Assembly (NCBI RefSeq): GCF_002205645.1
Contig: NZ_NIOF01000007.1
Span: forward strand, 292,574-356,573
DNA length: 64,000 bases
Reading direction: 5' to 3'
From: Roseateles aquatilis
Lineage (GTDB): Bacteria > Pseudomonadota > Gammaproteobacteria > Burkholderiales > Burkholderiaceae_C
Shown: in pieces, positions 1 through 8,178 of the stretch
Layout of the letters: each line of letters starts with the position of its first letter
Numbering within the stretch: position 1 is the first letter of the stretch
Notes under the pieces: generated by a model
The model's input: only the letters and a program-made list of their open reading frames with translations
Told to the model about the DNA's origin: nothing
Database searches by the model: none
Position numbers and translations under genes: made by a program

Positions 1-1
1 C

Positions 2-577
2 CGTCGTCCCGACGTGCGGGCGGCGGAGGCCCAAGCCGCCGCGGCGGCAGCGCGTGTGGGCGTGGCGCGATCGTCGATGTTCCCGCGCATCACGCTGGGC
101 GGCACGATCGGCCAGAACGCGACGCGCATCGGCGATCTCGGCGACGGGCCCGCGTATGCCTACAACCTGGGCGCGCAACTGGTCTGGAACCTGTTGGACT
201 TCGGTCGCATCCGCGCCCAGATCGCGGCGGCGGACGCGCGCAACGAGGCCGCCTTCATCGGCTACGAGCGCACCGTGCTCGCGGCGCTGGAGGAGACCGA
301 AGGCGCGCTGGTCACCTACAACCGCAGCCAGCAGCAGGCGCAGGCGCTCTACGACGCGGCGGCCTCGGCCGAACGCGCCGCGCGCATCGCGCGTGAACGT
401 TTCAACGTCGGCATGAGCGACTTCCTCGCCGTGCTCGACGCGGAGCGGGAGCTGCTCGCGGCGCGCAACCAGCTCGCGCAGTCGCAGACCGCGGCGGCGA
501 CCTCGCTGGTGGGCGTCTACAAGGCGTTGGCCGGCGGATGGGATGCCGACGAGGCCCCGCAAAGCGCCATGCGCTGA
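2..577 (+). CDS. Outer membrane efflux protein (TolC/OprM/NodT family), 3' part
   Basis: This is the C-terminal part of an outer-membrane factor; the 5' end lies outside the window. Such proteins form the trimeric exit duct of tripartite RND or MFS efflux pumps. The visible reading frame opens with RRPDVRAAEAQ, the hallmark start of the second structural repeat, followed by a beta-strand pair and the long helices of the periplasmic tunnel. The motif RERFNVGMSDFLAVLDAERELLAAR is broken here only by length limits: RERFNVG, then SDFLAVLDAERELL, is typical of the family near the end of the repeat. About 190 residues are present of a usual 450-500. The pump's inner-membrane parts would lie upstream and cannot be seen. 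Confidence 0.9.
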   Translation, partial: RRPDVRAAEAQAAAAAARVGVARSSMFPRITLGGTIGQNATRIGDLGDGPAYAYNLGAQLVWNLLDFGRIRAQIAAADARNEAAFIGYERTVLAALEETEGALVTYNRSQQQAQALYDAAASAERAARIARERFNVGMSDFLAVLDAERELLAARNQLAQSQTAAATSLVGVYKALAGGWDADEAPQSAMR

Positions 578-689
578 GCACCGCCAGAACGCATCACAAC
601 GAGGCGCCAAGGCAAAAAGCGCCACGACGCCAAGTTGCTGAGAACCTGATTCACCACGGACCCGGGATGGGTCTCGGTGGATCGGGGTC

Positions 690-750
690 GGCGAAGCCGG
701 GGGGCCCGGTGAGGAATTTTGTCTGACGAACCCGGCCCCCCGGCTTCGCC
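690..750. repeat. Long inverted repeat between efflux gene and LytTR operon
   Basis: A perfect 17-bp inverted repeat (GGCGAAGCCGGGGGGCC at 690-706 with its complement at 734-750) encloses a 27-nt loop. It lies between the convergent ends of the efflux gene and the LytTR regulator gene. It could act as a bidirectional terminator, but no U-tract follows on either strand. It could also be a dispersed palindromic repeat of this genome. Confidence 0.5.
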
Positions 751-843
751 GGCCCTCGCGCTGAAGACGGAAGACGGGAGGCGCAAGGCCGCCGACCACG
801 GCCCAGCCCCGCACCGAGCCCTCAAGCGGCTTCCCGCCGCCCG

Positions 844-1638
844 TCACTGTCCCTTGAACAGCCCCTGAAACTGCCTCGACACCGGCAGTTTTTCCGCGTG
901 ACCCTTCATCGAGAGCTGCATCGTGTTCTCGTCCACCCGCGTGGCGCTGGCGACGAAGCGGCTGTTGACCAGCACCGACCGATGGACCTGCCAGAACACG
1001 GACGGGTCGAGGTCGACCAGCAGCTCCTTCAACGCGGTGCGGATCCACGCCTCGCCGTCCCGATGGACGACGCGGGTATATCGGCTGTCGCTTTGGAAAA
1101 AGAGGATGTCGTCGGGCGAGATCAACTGGATCTCGCGGCCCTGACTCGCCTGGATGGGCCGCATCGCACCGCGCTGCTGTGGCAGCAGTTGACGCAGCAG
1201 TTCGAGCGTGCCGGGCGGCATCGTGGGCGCCGCGGGCGTGGCCGGCTCCGACTCGGCATTCGCCGCCTGTCGCTGTCGCAGCCGCTGCAGGCATTGCTGC
1301 AGGCGCGCATCCTCGACCGGCTTCATCACGTAATCGACCGCGCCGGCCTCGAACGCCGACAGCGCGTGATCGCCATAGGCGGTGACGAACACCACCTGCG
1401 GCGGCTCCGCCAGCTGGGCCAGCCGCTGTGCGACCTCCAGCCCCGACAGCCCCGGCATGCGGATGTCCAGGAAACACAGCTGCGGCTCCAGCGCCAGGCA
1501 GTCATCCCACGCATCGACGCCGTTGACGCTGGCGGCCACCAACTCCAGCTCCGGCGCCAACCGTGCGAGCGCGGATCGCAGTTGCTCGCGCGGACCTTCC
1601 TCGTCGTCGGCGATGAGCGTGCGGATCGTCGTGGTCAT
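844..1638 (-). CDS. LytTR-family response regulator
   Basis: This is a cytoplasmic DNA-binding response regulator of 264 residues. Residues 5-120 form a receiver domain (IADDEEGPREQL acidic pocket, phospho-acceptor Asp in CFLDIRMPG, the Thr of FVTAY, Lys of VMKPV). A linker rich in Ala/Pro follows, then a C-terminal LytTR DNA-binding domain (ILFFQSDSRYTRV, HRSVLVNSRFV). The ATG at 1638 was chosen because the receiver begins right after it; the longer open frame runs into non-domain sequence. The gene starts 22 nt after the kinase gene, so the two form an operon. Target genes are not evident. Confidence 0.93.
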   Translation of the reverse strand: MTTTIRTLIADDEEGPREQLRSALARLAPELELVAASVNGVDAWDDCLALEPQLCFLDIRMPGLSGLEVAQRLAQLAEPPQVVFVTAYGDHALSAFEAGAVDYVMKPVEDARLQQCLQRLRQRQAANAESEPATPAAPTMPPGTLELLRQLLPQQRGAMRPIQASQGREIQLISPDDILFFQSDSRYTRVVHRDGEAWIRTALKELLVDLDPSVFWQVHRSVLVNSRFVASATRVDENTMQLSMKGHAEKLPVSRQFQGLFKGQ

Positions 1639-1660
1639 GGCTTGTCTCCCTCGATGTTTT

Positions 1661-2758
1661 TCAGGATGCCGATGCCGGCACTTCGATCCAGGCCAGGCAT
1701 CCAGGGGCGTCGGCCGTGCCGGGCTCCAGCCCCAGCCGCGCCTGATCGCCGAACTGCGCCTGCAGTCGTTCTCGTGTGTTGGCAAGTCCGAGGCCTTCGC
1801 AAGCACCGGGCGCCAGGCCCTGCCCGCCATCCCGCACCTCCAGCCGGATCCGCCCGCCCACCGCCTGGGCGCTCACGGCGATGTGGCCGCCGCGCAGGCT
1901 GGGCTCGATGCCGTGGGTGATGGCGTTCTCCGCGAGCGTCAGCAGGGTGCCCGGCGGCAGGCTCGCCGACGGCAGCGCAGCCTGCGCCGCCGCGTCCAGC
2001 TCGAGCGACCAGGTCAGCCGCTGCCCCAATCGGGCCTGCATGATGTCCAGATAACTGCGCACGATCTGCAGCTCCTGATCGAGCGGCAACCGGTCCTGCT
2101 CGAACATCGGCAGCGTCGCGCGCAGATAGCGGGTCAGCGAGCGCAGCATCGGTCCGGCGCGCTCGTCGCGCGTGTCGACCCAGTGCTGCAGCGACGCCAG
2201 CGTATTGAAGAGGAAATGCGGCTGGATCTGCGCCGTCGCCAGCCGCTGCGCCATCGCGATGCGTTCCTGCTGCGCGTCCAGCTCCGCCAGCCGTCCGGCG
2301 ATCTGCTGCGTCCGGTACAGCGTCAGGAACCACCAGGACGACACCATCAGCGTCATGCCGCCCGCGCCGAACGGCAGCAGGTCGCGCGCCTCTTCCCGGA
2401 AGCCGACCTTCACCAGGATCGAGGTGATCAGCACCATCAGCACGCTCAGCCCGATGGCCGCGGCGTTGAAGCGCGTGCGTGTCGGCCGCTTCCACAGCGA
2501 TCGCGCGACGATCAGTCCCAGCACGGCCATCGCCAGGGCGCCGGTCAGGATCACATGCGCCAGGCCCTTGGGCAGCACCGTGTAGAAGACCAGGGCCAGC
2601 ACCAGCACGTTGCAGATCACGTAGCAATCGATGCCGGTGGACCAGCCCAACAGCCCGGAGCGCACCATTTCCTCGTCGGTGAAGACACGCCGCGGACCGG
2701 GAAAGACCCACTGGGTCCAGTCGAAGCGGATGGCGTCGGGGGCGCTGCTCGAAGTCAT
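1661..2758 (-). CDS. LytS/YehU-type sensor histidine kinase
   Basis: This is a membrane sensor kinase of 365 residues and the partner of the downstream LytTR regulator. Four hydrophobic segments lie at about residues 40-150. The His_kinase domain follows, with the phospho-acceptor in PHFLFNTLASLQHW. A short HATPase domain shows the N-box LTLAENAITHG and the G-boxes DGGQGL and GLGLANTRERL. This architecture is typical of the LytS/AlgZ group. No extracellular sensing domain is present, so the membrane bundle itself probably senses the signal. The signal is unknown. Confidence 0.92.
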   Translation of the reverse strand: MTSSSAPDAIRFDWTQWVFPGPRRVFTDEEMVRSGLLGWSTGIDCYVICNVLVLALVFYTVLPKGLAHVILTGALAMAVLGLIVARSLWKRPTRTRFNAAAIGLSVLMVLITSILVKVGFREEARDLLPFGAGGMTLMVSSWWFLTLYRTQQIAGRLAELDAQQERIAMAQRLATAQIQPHFLFNTLASLQHWVDTRDERAGPMLRSLTRYLRATLPMFEQDRLPLDQELQIVRSYLDIMQARLGQRLTWSLELDAAAQAALPSASLPPGTLLTLAENAITHGIEPSLRGGHIAVSAQAVGGRIRLEVRDGGQGLAPGACEGLGLANTRERLQAQFGDQARLGLEPGTADAPGCLAWIEVPASAS

Positions 2759-2904
2759 GGCGCGAGTCTAGGCGAGCCGGAAGGGCCGATTCCCAGGATG
2801 CGGCGAACGGACGATGGCCGGGACGATTGGCCGGCTCCACCGCACGGACAGCTGAAAACCGCCGTCCGGCGAGGGCACGGGGCCGCCCCGTGCGGCGTGC
2901 CGCG

Positions 2905-3705
2905 TCAGGCCCGCGGGGCGAGCAGCCGGGTCATCGGCAGCGGCGCGATGCCCAGCCGATGCAGCTCGGCGGCGAAGCGGGGCGAGGCCAGCAGCTCGTA
3001 CTCCCACTGGCGGGCCTCGGCGATCGGATCACCGGGCACTGGGCCGGCGGCGGGGTGGCACATCAGCAGATCGCCATCCCCGCTGACGTGCAGCCAGCCC
3101 TGCAGCCGCGCCGCGTAGCGGGCCGCATCGCCGTCGAAGTCGTAGACGCCCAGCAACCGCCGGTTCTGCCGGATGCCCAGCAGCGCGGCACGACGCGACA
3201 ACGAACGCTGCCCCAGCGCCTGGATCAGCGCCGGCTTGAAGCCCGCCGTGCCTCGCCGGGTCGACCGCAGCCAGGGCCGGCGATGAGGGTAGCGGTCCGC
3301 CAGCACATCCAGCAGCGCGTCACGCACGCGCGGGAACTGATGCACATGCTGATGGCCGTCGACATAGTCCGGCGCCCGCCCCATCGCCGCCTCGAATGCG
3401 TCCAGCTGCGCCGTGACCTCGCGTCGCAACTCGGCCTCCGTGCCGGCGCCGGCCAACAACCAGCGGAGCAGGCCGCGCGGCGCCAGCGTCAGCGGAAACT
3501 GCGTCAGGTCCAGGTGCAGCCCGACATCGACGCGGTCCGGCGCCACCTCCGCGAGCGCCCGGGCGCCGTCGCGCCAGGCCGGCGCGCCGACCATCGCGCC
3601 GGTCGCCTGCAGCCGGCCGAGCTGGATCAGCCGCAGCACGGCGGCGTTCACCAACGGGTGCAGCCCGAAATCGTCGGCGCAGACGCACAGGCCGCGACGG
3701 CTCAT
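2905..3705 (-). CDS. YdjC/ChbG-family carbohydrate deacetylase (NaxD-like)
   Basis: This protein of 266 residues belongs to the YdjC/ChbG family of metal-dependent deacetylases. Motifs seen are CADDFGLHPLVN (metal-binding Asp-Asp), VGLHLDLT and YVDGHQHVHQFP (metal-binding His residues). The ATG at 3705 overlaps the stop of the ArnT-like gene by 4 bp, so the genes are translationally coupled. In Francisella, NaxD of this family deacetylates an undecaprenyl-linked GalNAc made by a DPM1-like GT2 before an ArnT-like enzyme moves it to lipid A. The same trio of families is present here, so the same role is inferred. A free chito-oligosaccharide deacetylase is the alternative. Confidence 0.82.
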   Translation of the reverse strand: MSRRGLCVCADDFGLHPLVNAAVLRLIQLGRLQATGAMVGAPAWRDGARALAEVAPDRVDVGLHLDLTQFPLTLAPRGLLRWLLAGAGTEAELRREVTAQLDAFEAAMGRAPDYVDGHQHVHQFPRVRDALLDVLADRYPHRRPWLRSTRRGTAGFKPALIQALGQRSLSRRAALLGIRQNRRLLGVYDFDGDAARYAARLQGWLHVSGDGDLLMCHPAAGPVPGDPIAEARQWEYELLASPRFAAELHRLGIAPLPMTRLLAPRA

Positions 3706-5258
3706 CGCGGGCAGCCGACCATCGTCGGCGTGATGCGCCACAACGAGACCCCGCGCCGCGTCGCCACCGCCGTCAGGTCCTTCAACCACGGTGTTCCCGG
3801 CGCATCGCGCGAAGCGGCGATCACCCAGTTCACCGGGTGCGCGCACAACGCGGCGGGCAAGGTCTTCTCGTCGATCAGCATCGGCGCGATGCCGCCGGGC
3901 GCGAACTTGCGGGTCTCGGCGAGTTCCTTGCGCCAGTTGTCACGGGCCAGCACATCGGGATCGTTCCAGTCCTCGGCGACCGTGATGGGCGCGGTCAGCC
4001 GGGCGTAGAACGGCAGGTCGTAGTCGAAGCGGCCCACGGAGACGATGGGTTCGCCCGGCGCGCGCCAGGCGGCCAGGTCCTGCGCCAGCTCCCGCGTGTT
4101 GCGGTGCGGCTCCATGGCCAGCGTCAGCACCACGCCGACGCCGATCAGCGCGCACAGGGCCAGCGTCGCGCCCGCCCAGCGCCGCATCGCGCGCGATGCC
4201 GGCTGCAGGCGCCGCCAGCCCAGCGCCGTCAGCGCCGCGATCGGCGGCACCGCCGGCAGGATGTAACCGACCAGCTTGGACTGCGGCATCGAGAAGAACA
4301 CCACCACCACGCCCAGCCACCACAGCAGCAGCGGCACCAGGCGGTGGGGATCCGGCTCGGGGGCCTCCGACGCGGCGCGCCGCGGTCCGGCCCAGCCCAG
4401 CGCCAGCCACGGCAGCACCGGCAGGTGGAAGGCCAGCAGCACGGCCGGGAAAAACCAGAACGGCTGCACGTTGTTGAAGCCGCCGCTGGCGAAACGCTGC
4501 AAGTGCTGCACGACGAAGAAGTAATGCAGGAAGTCCGGGAAGCGCCGCTGCATCGCCAGGTACCACGGCACCGCCACCACCAGCATCGCGACCAGGCCGG
4601 GCAGCCAGAGCAGGCCCAGGATCTCGCGCCAGCGCCGCTGGGTCGCCAGCCAGCCCAGCACGATCAGGCCCGGCAGCACGATGCCGATCAGCCCCTTGGC
4701 CAGGATGCCGACACCCGCCATCGCATACGCGGCCATCAGCACCGCCCGCCACGGCAGGCCGTGCCGGCGCCGCAGCACCGCGTCGGCGGTCAACGCCACC
4801 GTCGCGGCGATGCACCCCGCCACCAGCATGTCCAGGTTGGCGTATTGGGAGCCGAGGAAGAACATCGGCAGCGCCAACACCACCAGCAGCGCGGCACGCG
4901 CGGCCGACGCACCGGCCCAGCGGTACAGCAGCCCGAACAGGCTGATCGCGGCCAGCCAGGCGCCCAGCACCGGCGCGGCGCGGGCCGCCAACTGGTTGAC
5001 GCCCAGCAGCGTCATCGCCACCTCGGTGATCCAGTAGAACAGCGGCGGCTTGTGGAAGAACGGCTGGCCGTTGAGCGTCGGCACCAGCCACTCGCCGCCG
5101 CGGATCGCCTCCCACGCGACGCCGACGTAGCGCCCTTCGTCCGGCAGCTCCAGCGCCCGCAGCCCCGCGCTCCAGGCCAGCCACAGCAGCGCGCCGATCA
5201 GCGCGAGCGCGAGCTCCCGGCGCGGCACGCGCGCCGGCCCCATGAACGCGGCGCTCAT
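3702..5258 (-). CDS. ArnT-like glycosyltransferase (GT39/PMT_2 family)
   Basis: This integral membrane glycosyltransferase of 518 residues uses a lipid-linked sugar as donor. The N-terminal loop has the acidic LPDEGRYVG motif of ArnT/PMT enzymes, and FFHKPPLFYW is another family signature. About 12 hydrophobic helices follow, ending in a soluble periplasmic domain (from about residue 395). The start ATG overlaps the GT2 stop by 4 bp and the stop overlaps the deacetylase start by 4 bp. Relatives transfer aminoarabinose or hexosamine to lipid A phosphates. The acceptor here is inferred from operon context. The region before 5258 in the same open frame is antisense-like filler and was excluded. 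Confidence 0.88.
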   Translation of the reverse strand: MSAAFMGPARVPRRELALALIGALLWLAWSAGLRALELPDEGRYVGVAWEAIRGGEWLVPTLNGQPFFHKPPLFYWITEVAMTLLGVNQLAARAAPVLGAWLAAISLFGLLYRWAGASAARAALLVVLALPMFFLGSQYANLDMLVAGCIAATVALTADAVLRRRHGLPWRAVLMAAYAMAGVGILAKGLIGIVLPGLIVLGWLATQRRWREILGLLWLPGLVAMLVVAVPWYLAMQRRFPDFLHYFFVVQHLQRFASGGFNNVQPFWFFPAVLLAFHLPVLPWLALGWAGPRRAASEAPEPDPHRLVPLLLWWLGVVVVFFSMPQSKLVGYILPAVPPIAALTALGWRRLQPASRAMRRWAGATLALCALIGVGVVLTLAMEPHRNTRELAQDLAAWRAPGEPIVSVGRFDYDLPFYARLTAPITVAEDWNDPDVLARDNWRKELAETRKFAPGGIAPMLIDEKTLPAALCAHPVNWVIAASRDAPGTPWLKDLTAVATRRGVSLWRITPTMVGCPR

Positions 5259-6331
5259 GCGCGGCGCTCCGGCAGGCCTTGGCCGAGCTGCTCGCGCACG
5301 ACGAACAGCGGGCGTCCCTTGACCTCCTCGAAGATGCGGCCGATGTATTCGCCCAGGATGCCCAGCGACACCAGTTGCAGGCCCGAGAACAGCATCAGCC
5401 CGACGACGATCGTCGTCCAGCCGCTGACGTTGTGGCCGTAGAGCAGGTACATCGCGGTCAGGTAGCCGCCGTAGAGCAGGGCCGGCAGCGCCAGCAGGAT
5501 GCCGCAGGCGCTGACCGCGCGCAGCGGCCAGTTCGTGAACGCCGTCAGGCCGTCGAGCGCCAGCTGCGCCAGCCGCAGCGGCCGGAACTTGCTGCGCCCA
5601 TGCGCGCGCGGCGCCGGCGTGTACGGCAGGGCATACGTGGTGAAGCCGACCCAGGCGTACAGGCCCTTCATGAAGCGGTTGCGTTCGGGCAACGCGAGCA
5701 GCGTGTCCACGACGCGGCGGTCCATCAGGCGGAAGTCGCCCGCGTCGGCCGGGACCTCGAAGCGCGCGCCGCGGTTGAGCAGACTGTAGAAGCCGCGGCT
5801 GCCCCAGCGCTTGAGCGGGCCTTCGTCGTCGCGGGACTCGCGCACGGCGTAGACCATGTCGGCGCCGCGCCGCCAGGCGGTCAGGAAGGACGGGATCAAC
5901 GCGGGATCGTGCTGCAGGTCCGCGTCCATCATGAGCACCACTTCGCCCTGCGCGGCGCCGAGGCCGGCGCTCAGCGCCGCTTCCTTGCCGAAGTTCCGGG
6001 ACAACCGCAGCGCCCGCAGGCCGGGCTGGCGACTCCAGCGCCGCAGCAGTTCGCCGCTGCCGTCGCTGCTGCCGTCGTCGATGACGAGGATCTCCCAGGC
6101 CTGGATGGCGCCGTCGGCACGACAGGCGTCCAGCGTCGTGCGCAGCCGCGGCAGGAGGTCGACGAGGCTGGCGGCCTCGTTGAAGCTGGGGATGATGCAG
6201 GACAGTGACGGCGCGGTGCGCCGGTCCGTCGGATCGCTGGGCGCCAGATCCGGAGACAAGGCCGTCGCGGCACCGCCGTCGAACGGGCGCCCCCACGGCG
6301 AGCCACGGTCGGGATGGAAAGTGACATGCAT
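5255..6331 (-). CDS. ArnC/DPM1-like GT2 polyprenyl-phosphate glycosyltransferase
   Basis: This 358-residue protein has a GT-A fold domain (CIIPSFNEAASL, VIDDGSSDGS, MMDADLQHDP, GDFRLMDRRVV) followed by two C-terminal transmembrane helices (about 265-335). This is the build of enzymes that load a sugar onto undecaprenyl phosphate at the inner leaflet. It is the first gene of a three-gene overlapping operon with the ArnT-like transferase and the YdjC-family deacetylase. The assigned ATG has a GGAGGG directly next to it, an unusually short spacing, so the exact start is uncertain. The catalytic domain begins near residue 43. Confidence 0.87.
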   Translation of the reverse strand: MHVTFHPDRGSPWGRPFDGGAATALSPDLAPSDPTDRRTAPSLSCIIPSFNEAASLVDLLPRLRTTLDACRADGAIQAWEILVIDDGSSDGSGELLRRWSRQPGLRALRLSRNFGKEAALSAGLGAAQGEVVLMMDADLQHDPALIPSFLTAWRRGADMVYAVRESRDDEGPLKRWGSRGFYSLLNRGARFEVPADAGDFRLMDRRVVDTLLALPERNRFMKGLYAWVGFTTYALPYTPAPRAHGRSKFRPLRLAQLALDGLTAFTNWPLRAVSACGILLALPALLYGGYLTAMYLLYGHNVSGWTTIVVGLMLFSGLQLVSLGILGEYIGRIFEEVKGRPLFVVREQLGQGLPERRA

Positions 6332-6352
6332 CCCTCCAGCGTGGCGGCGGTG

Positions 6353-6473
6353 CCTGAGCGGATCCTGAAGATTGCTGTCCTGAAGCTGTCCGCAGACCGT
6401 CAGAAATGTGAAACCGGGCGAGGCCCGAAGGGTATTCAGGAAATCTTCAGGTGGGGCTCAGGCGGGATTCAGG
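6353..6473. promoter_or_regulatory. Phased TTCAGG/CCTGAA hexamer array upstream of the GT2 operon
   Basis: YTCAGG occurs at 6435, 6446, 6457 and 6468, exactly 11 bp apart. The inverted form CCTGAR occurs at 6353, 6364 and 6379. The 11-bp period with 5-nt gaps is what tandem OmpR/PhoB/PmrA-family dimers bind. The array fills most of the 153 bp between the mnmE stop and the GT2 start, so it probably controls the lipid-sugar operon. The binding regulator is not in the window. Confidence 0.5.
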
Positions 6474-6484
6474 TGGCGACGCGG

Positions 6485-7861
6485 TCATTTCCCGATGCAG
6501 AACCTGCTGAAGATCTCCCCCAGCAGATCGTCCGCCGTGAACGCGCCGGTGATCTCGCCGAGCGCGTCGTGCGCCATTCGAAGCTCCTCCGCCATCAGGT
6601 CCAGCGCCGGCGGCTGCGTCTCGGCCTGCAGCAACGCCAGTTCGATGTGCTCGCGCGTGCGGCGCAGTGCCTGCACGTGACGCTCTCGGGCGATGAACAG
6701 GCCCTCCGGCACCGCGTGCCAGCCGACCTGCCGCAGCAGCCGCTGTCGCAGCCCATCCAGGCCCTCGCCGGTCTTCGCGGACAGGGTGAGCGCGCCATCC
6801 GGCAGCGTCGCCGGAACCTGCGCGTCGGCCTTGTTGTAGACCTGCAGGATGCGACTTGCATCGACGCTGGCGAGACGCGAGCGGATCTCCGCGTCCTCGG
6901 CCTCGTAGTCGGCATGGCCGACGCGCGTCAGGTCGTGCAGGAACAGCACCACGTCGGCGTCCGCGATCGCGTCCCAGCTGCGTGCGACGCCGATGCGCTC
7001 GACCTCGTCCTCGGTGTCGCGCAGGCCGGCCGTGTCGCTGATGTGCAGCGGCACCCCTTCGATCTGGATCGTCTGGCTCAGCTTGTCCCGCGTCGTGCCG
7101 GGAATGGGCGTGACGATCGCCAGCTCCGCGCCGGCCAGCGCGTTCAGCAACGAGCTCTTGCCGACATTCGGCTGCCCCGCCAGCACGACCTTGATGCCCT
7201 CGCGCAGGATCGCGCCCTGACGGCTGCGATCGACCAGCGTGTCCATCCGCGCCAGCAGCCGACGCAATTTGCCGAGCGCGTCGGCCTGCTCCAGGAAGTC
7301 GATCTCTTCCTCGGGGAAGTCCAGCGTCGCCTCGACCAGCATGCGCAGCTGGATCAACGCGTCGCGCAAGCCGTCGACCTCGCCGCTCAAGGCGCCGGCC
7401 AGCGCACGACCGGCGCTGCGGGCGGCGGCCTCGGTGCTGGCGTCGATCAGGTCGGCCACCGCCTCGGCCTGCGCCAGGTCGAGCTTGCCGTTGAGGAACG
7501 CACGGCGCGTGAACTCACCGGGCTCGGCCAGGCGCATGCGCAGCGCGGGATCCGCCTCCAGGCAGCGCGCGAGCAGCAGCTGCAGCACCACCGGTCCGCC
7601 GTGGGCCTGCAGTTCCAGGACATGTTCGCCGGTGTAGGAATGCGGCGCGGGGAAGAACAGCGCCAGACCGTGATCGATCGCCTCACCCTGCGCGCTGCGC
7701 AAGGGCAGGTAGGTGGCTTCGCGCGGCTTCAGCGCGCGGCCGCAGATCGCCATCACCAGCGGGGTCAGGTCTTGCGGCGCGGACACGCGCACGATGCCCA
7801 CCGCGCCGCGTCCGGGCGCGGTGGCGATGGCGGCGATGGGATCCTGGTGTCGGGACAGCAT
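6485..7861 (-). CDS. mnmE: tRNA uridine-5-carboxymethylaminomethyl modification GTPase MnmE
   Basis: MnmE (458 residues) works with MnmG to modify U34 of several tRNAs. The N-terminal tetrahydrofolate-binding domain starts [21 protein letters not shown]. The G domain inserted in the helical domain has [16 protein letters not shown] (G1), TPIPGTTRD (G2), DTAGLRDT (G3) and NKAD (G4). The protein ends in FCIGK, the invariant C-terminal motif with its catalytic Cys. The gene lies downstream of yidC in the usual betaproteobacterial rpmH-rnpA-yidD-yidC-mnmE order. A terminator separates it from yidC. Confidence 0.98.
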   Translation of the reverse strand: MLSRHQDPIAAIATAPGRGAVGIVRVSAPQDLTPLVMAICGRALKPREATYLPLRSAQGEAIDHGLALFFPAPHSYTGEHVLELQAHGGPVVLQLLLARCLEADPALRMRLAEPGEFTRRAFLNGKLDLAQAEAVADLIDASTEAAARSAGRALAGALSGEVDGLRDALIQLRMLVEATLDFPEEEIDFLEQADALGKLRRLLARMDTLVDRSRQGAILREGIKVVLAGQPNVGKSSLLNALAGAELAIVTPIPGTTRDKLSQTIQIEGVPLHISDTAGLRDTEDEVERIGVARSWDAIADADVVLFLHDLTRVGHADYEAEDAEIRSRLASVDASRILQVYNKADAQVPATLPDGALTLSAKTGEGLDGLRQRLLRQVGWHAVPEGLFIARERHVQALRRTREHIELALLQAETQPPALDLMAEELRMAHDALGEITGAFTADDLLGEIFSRFCIGK

Positions 7862-7930
7862 GGGCGCGATTGTCTCGCAGGCCCCGCGATGCGCGTCGCG
7901 GCGGGCCGCTGACCGCGTGGTCCCGAAAGG

Positions 7931-7966
7931 AAAAACGGCGATGCGAATCCAGTTCGCATCGCCGTT
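7931..7966 (-). terminator. Rho-independent terminator upstream of mnmE
   Basis: A perfect 14-bp stem (AACGGCGATGCGAA at 7934-7947 with its complement at 7953-7966) is followed on the minus strand by TTTTT. It ends the yidC transcript before mnmE. Confidence 0.75.
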
Positions 7967-8091
7967 CAGAAGATGGCGCGGGGCAGGCCATGACGCCGGT
8001 TCTCGTGAACCTGCGCTGTGCGCCTCCGATTCCCAGTGACCTGGAAAGCGAACCCCGCATGAGCCGCATTAAGCGCTCGAAAGCGGATGAA

Positions 8092-8117
8092 GAAAAGCCC
8101 CCGGGGCACGGGGGCTT
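8092..8117 (-). terminator. GC-rich terminator after yidC
   Basis: On the minus strand the stem AAGCCCCCG...CGGGGGCTT is followed by TTCTTC, about 60 nt after the yidC stop. It is one of two tandem terminators closing the ribosomal-protein/yidC transcript. Confidence 0.7.
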
Positions 8118-8178
8118 CCTGTCGCCGCGTGAGGAATTGCCGTCCCGCGAGGGGTTCCTGCAGTCCCTCGACGCGGGA

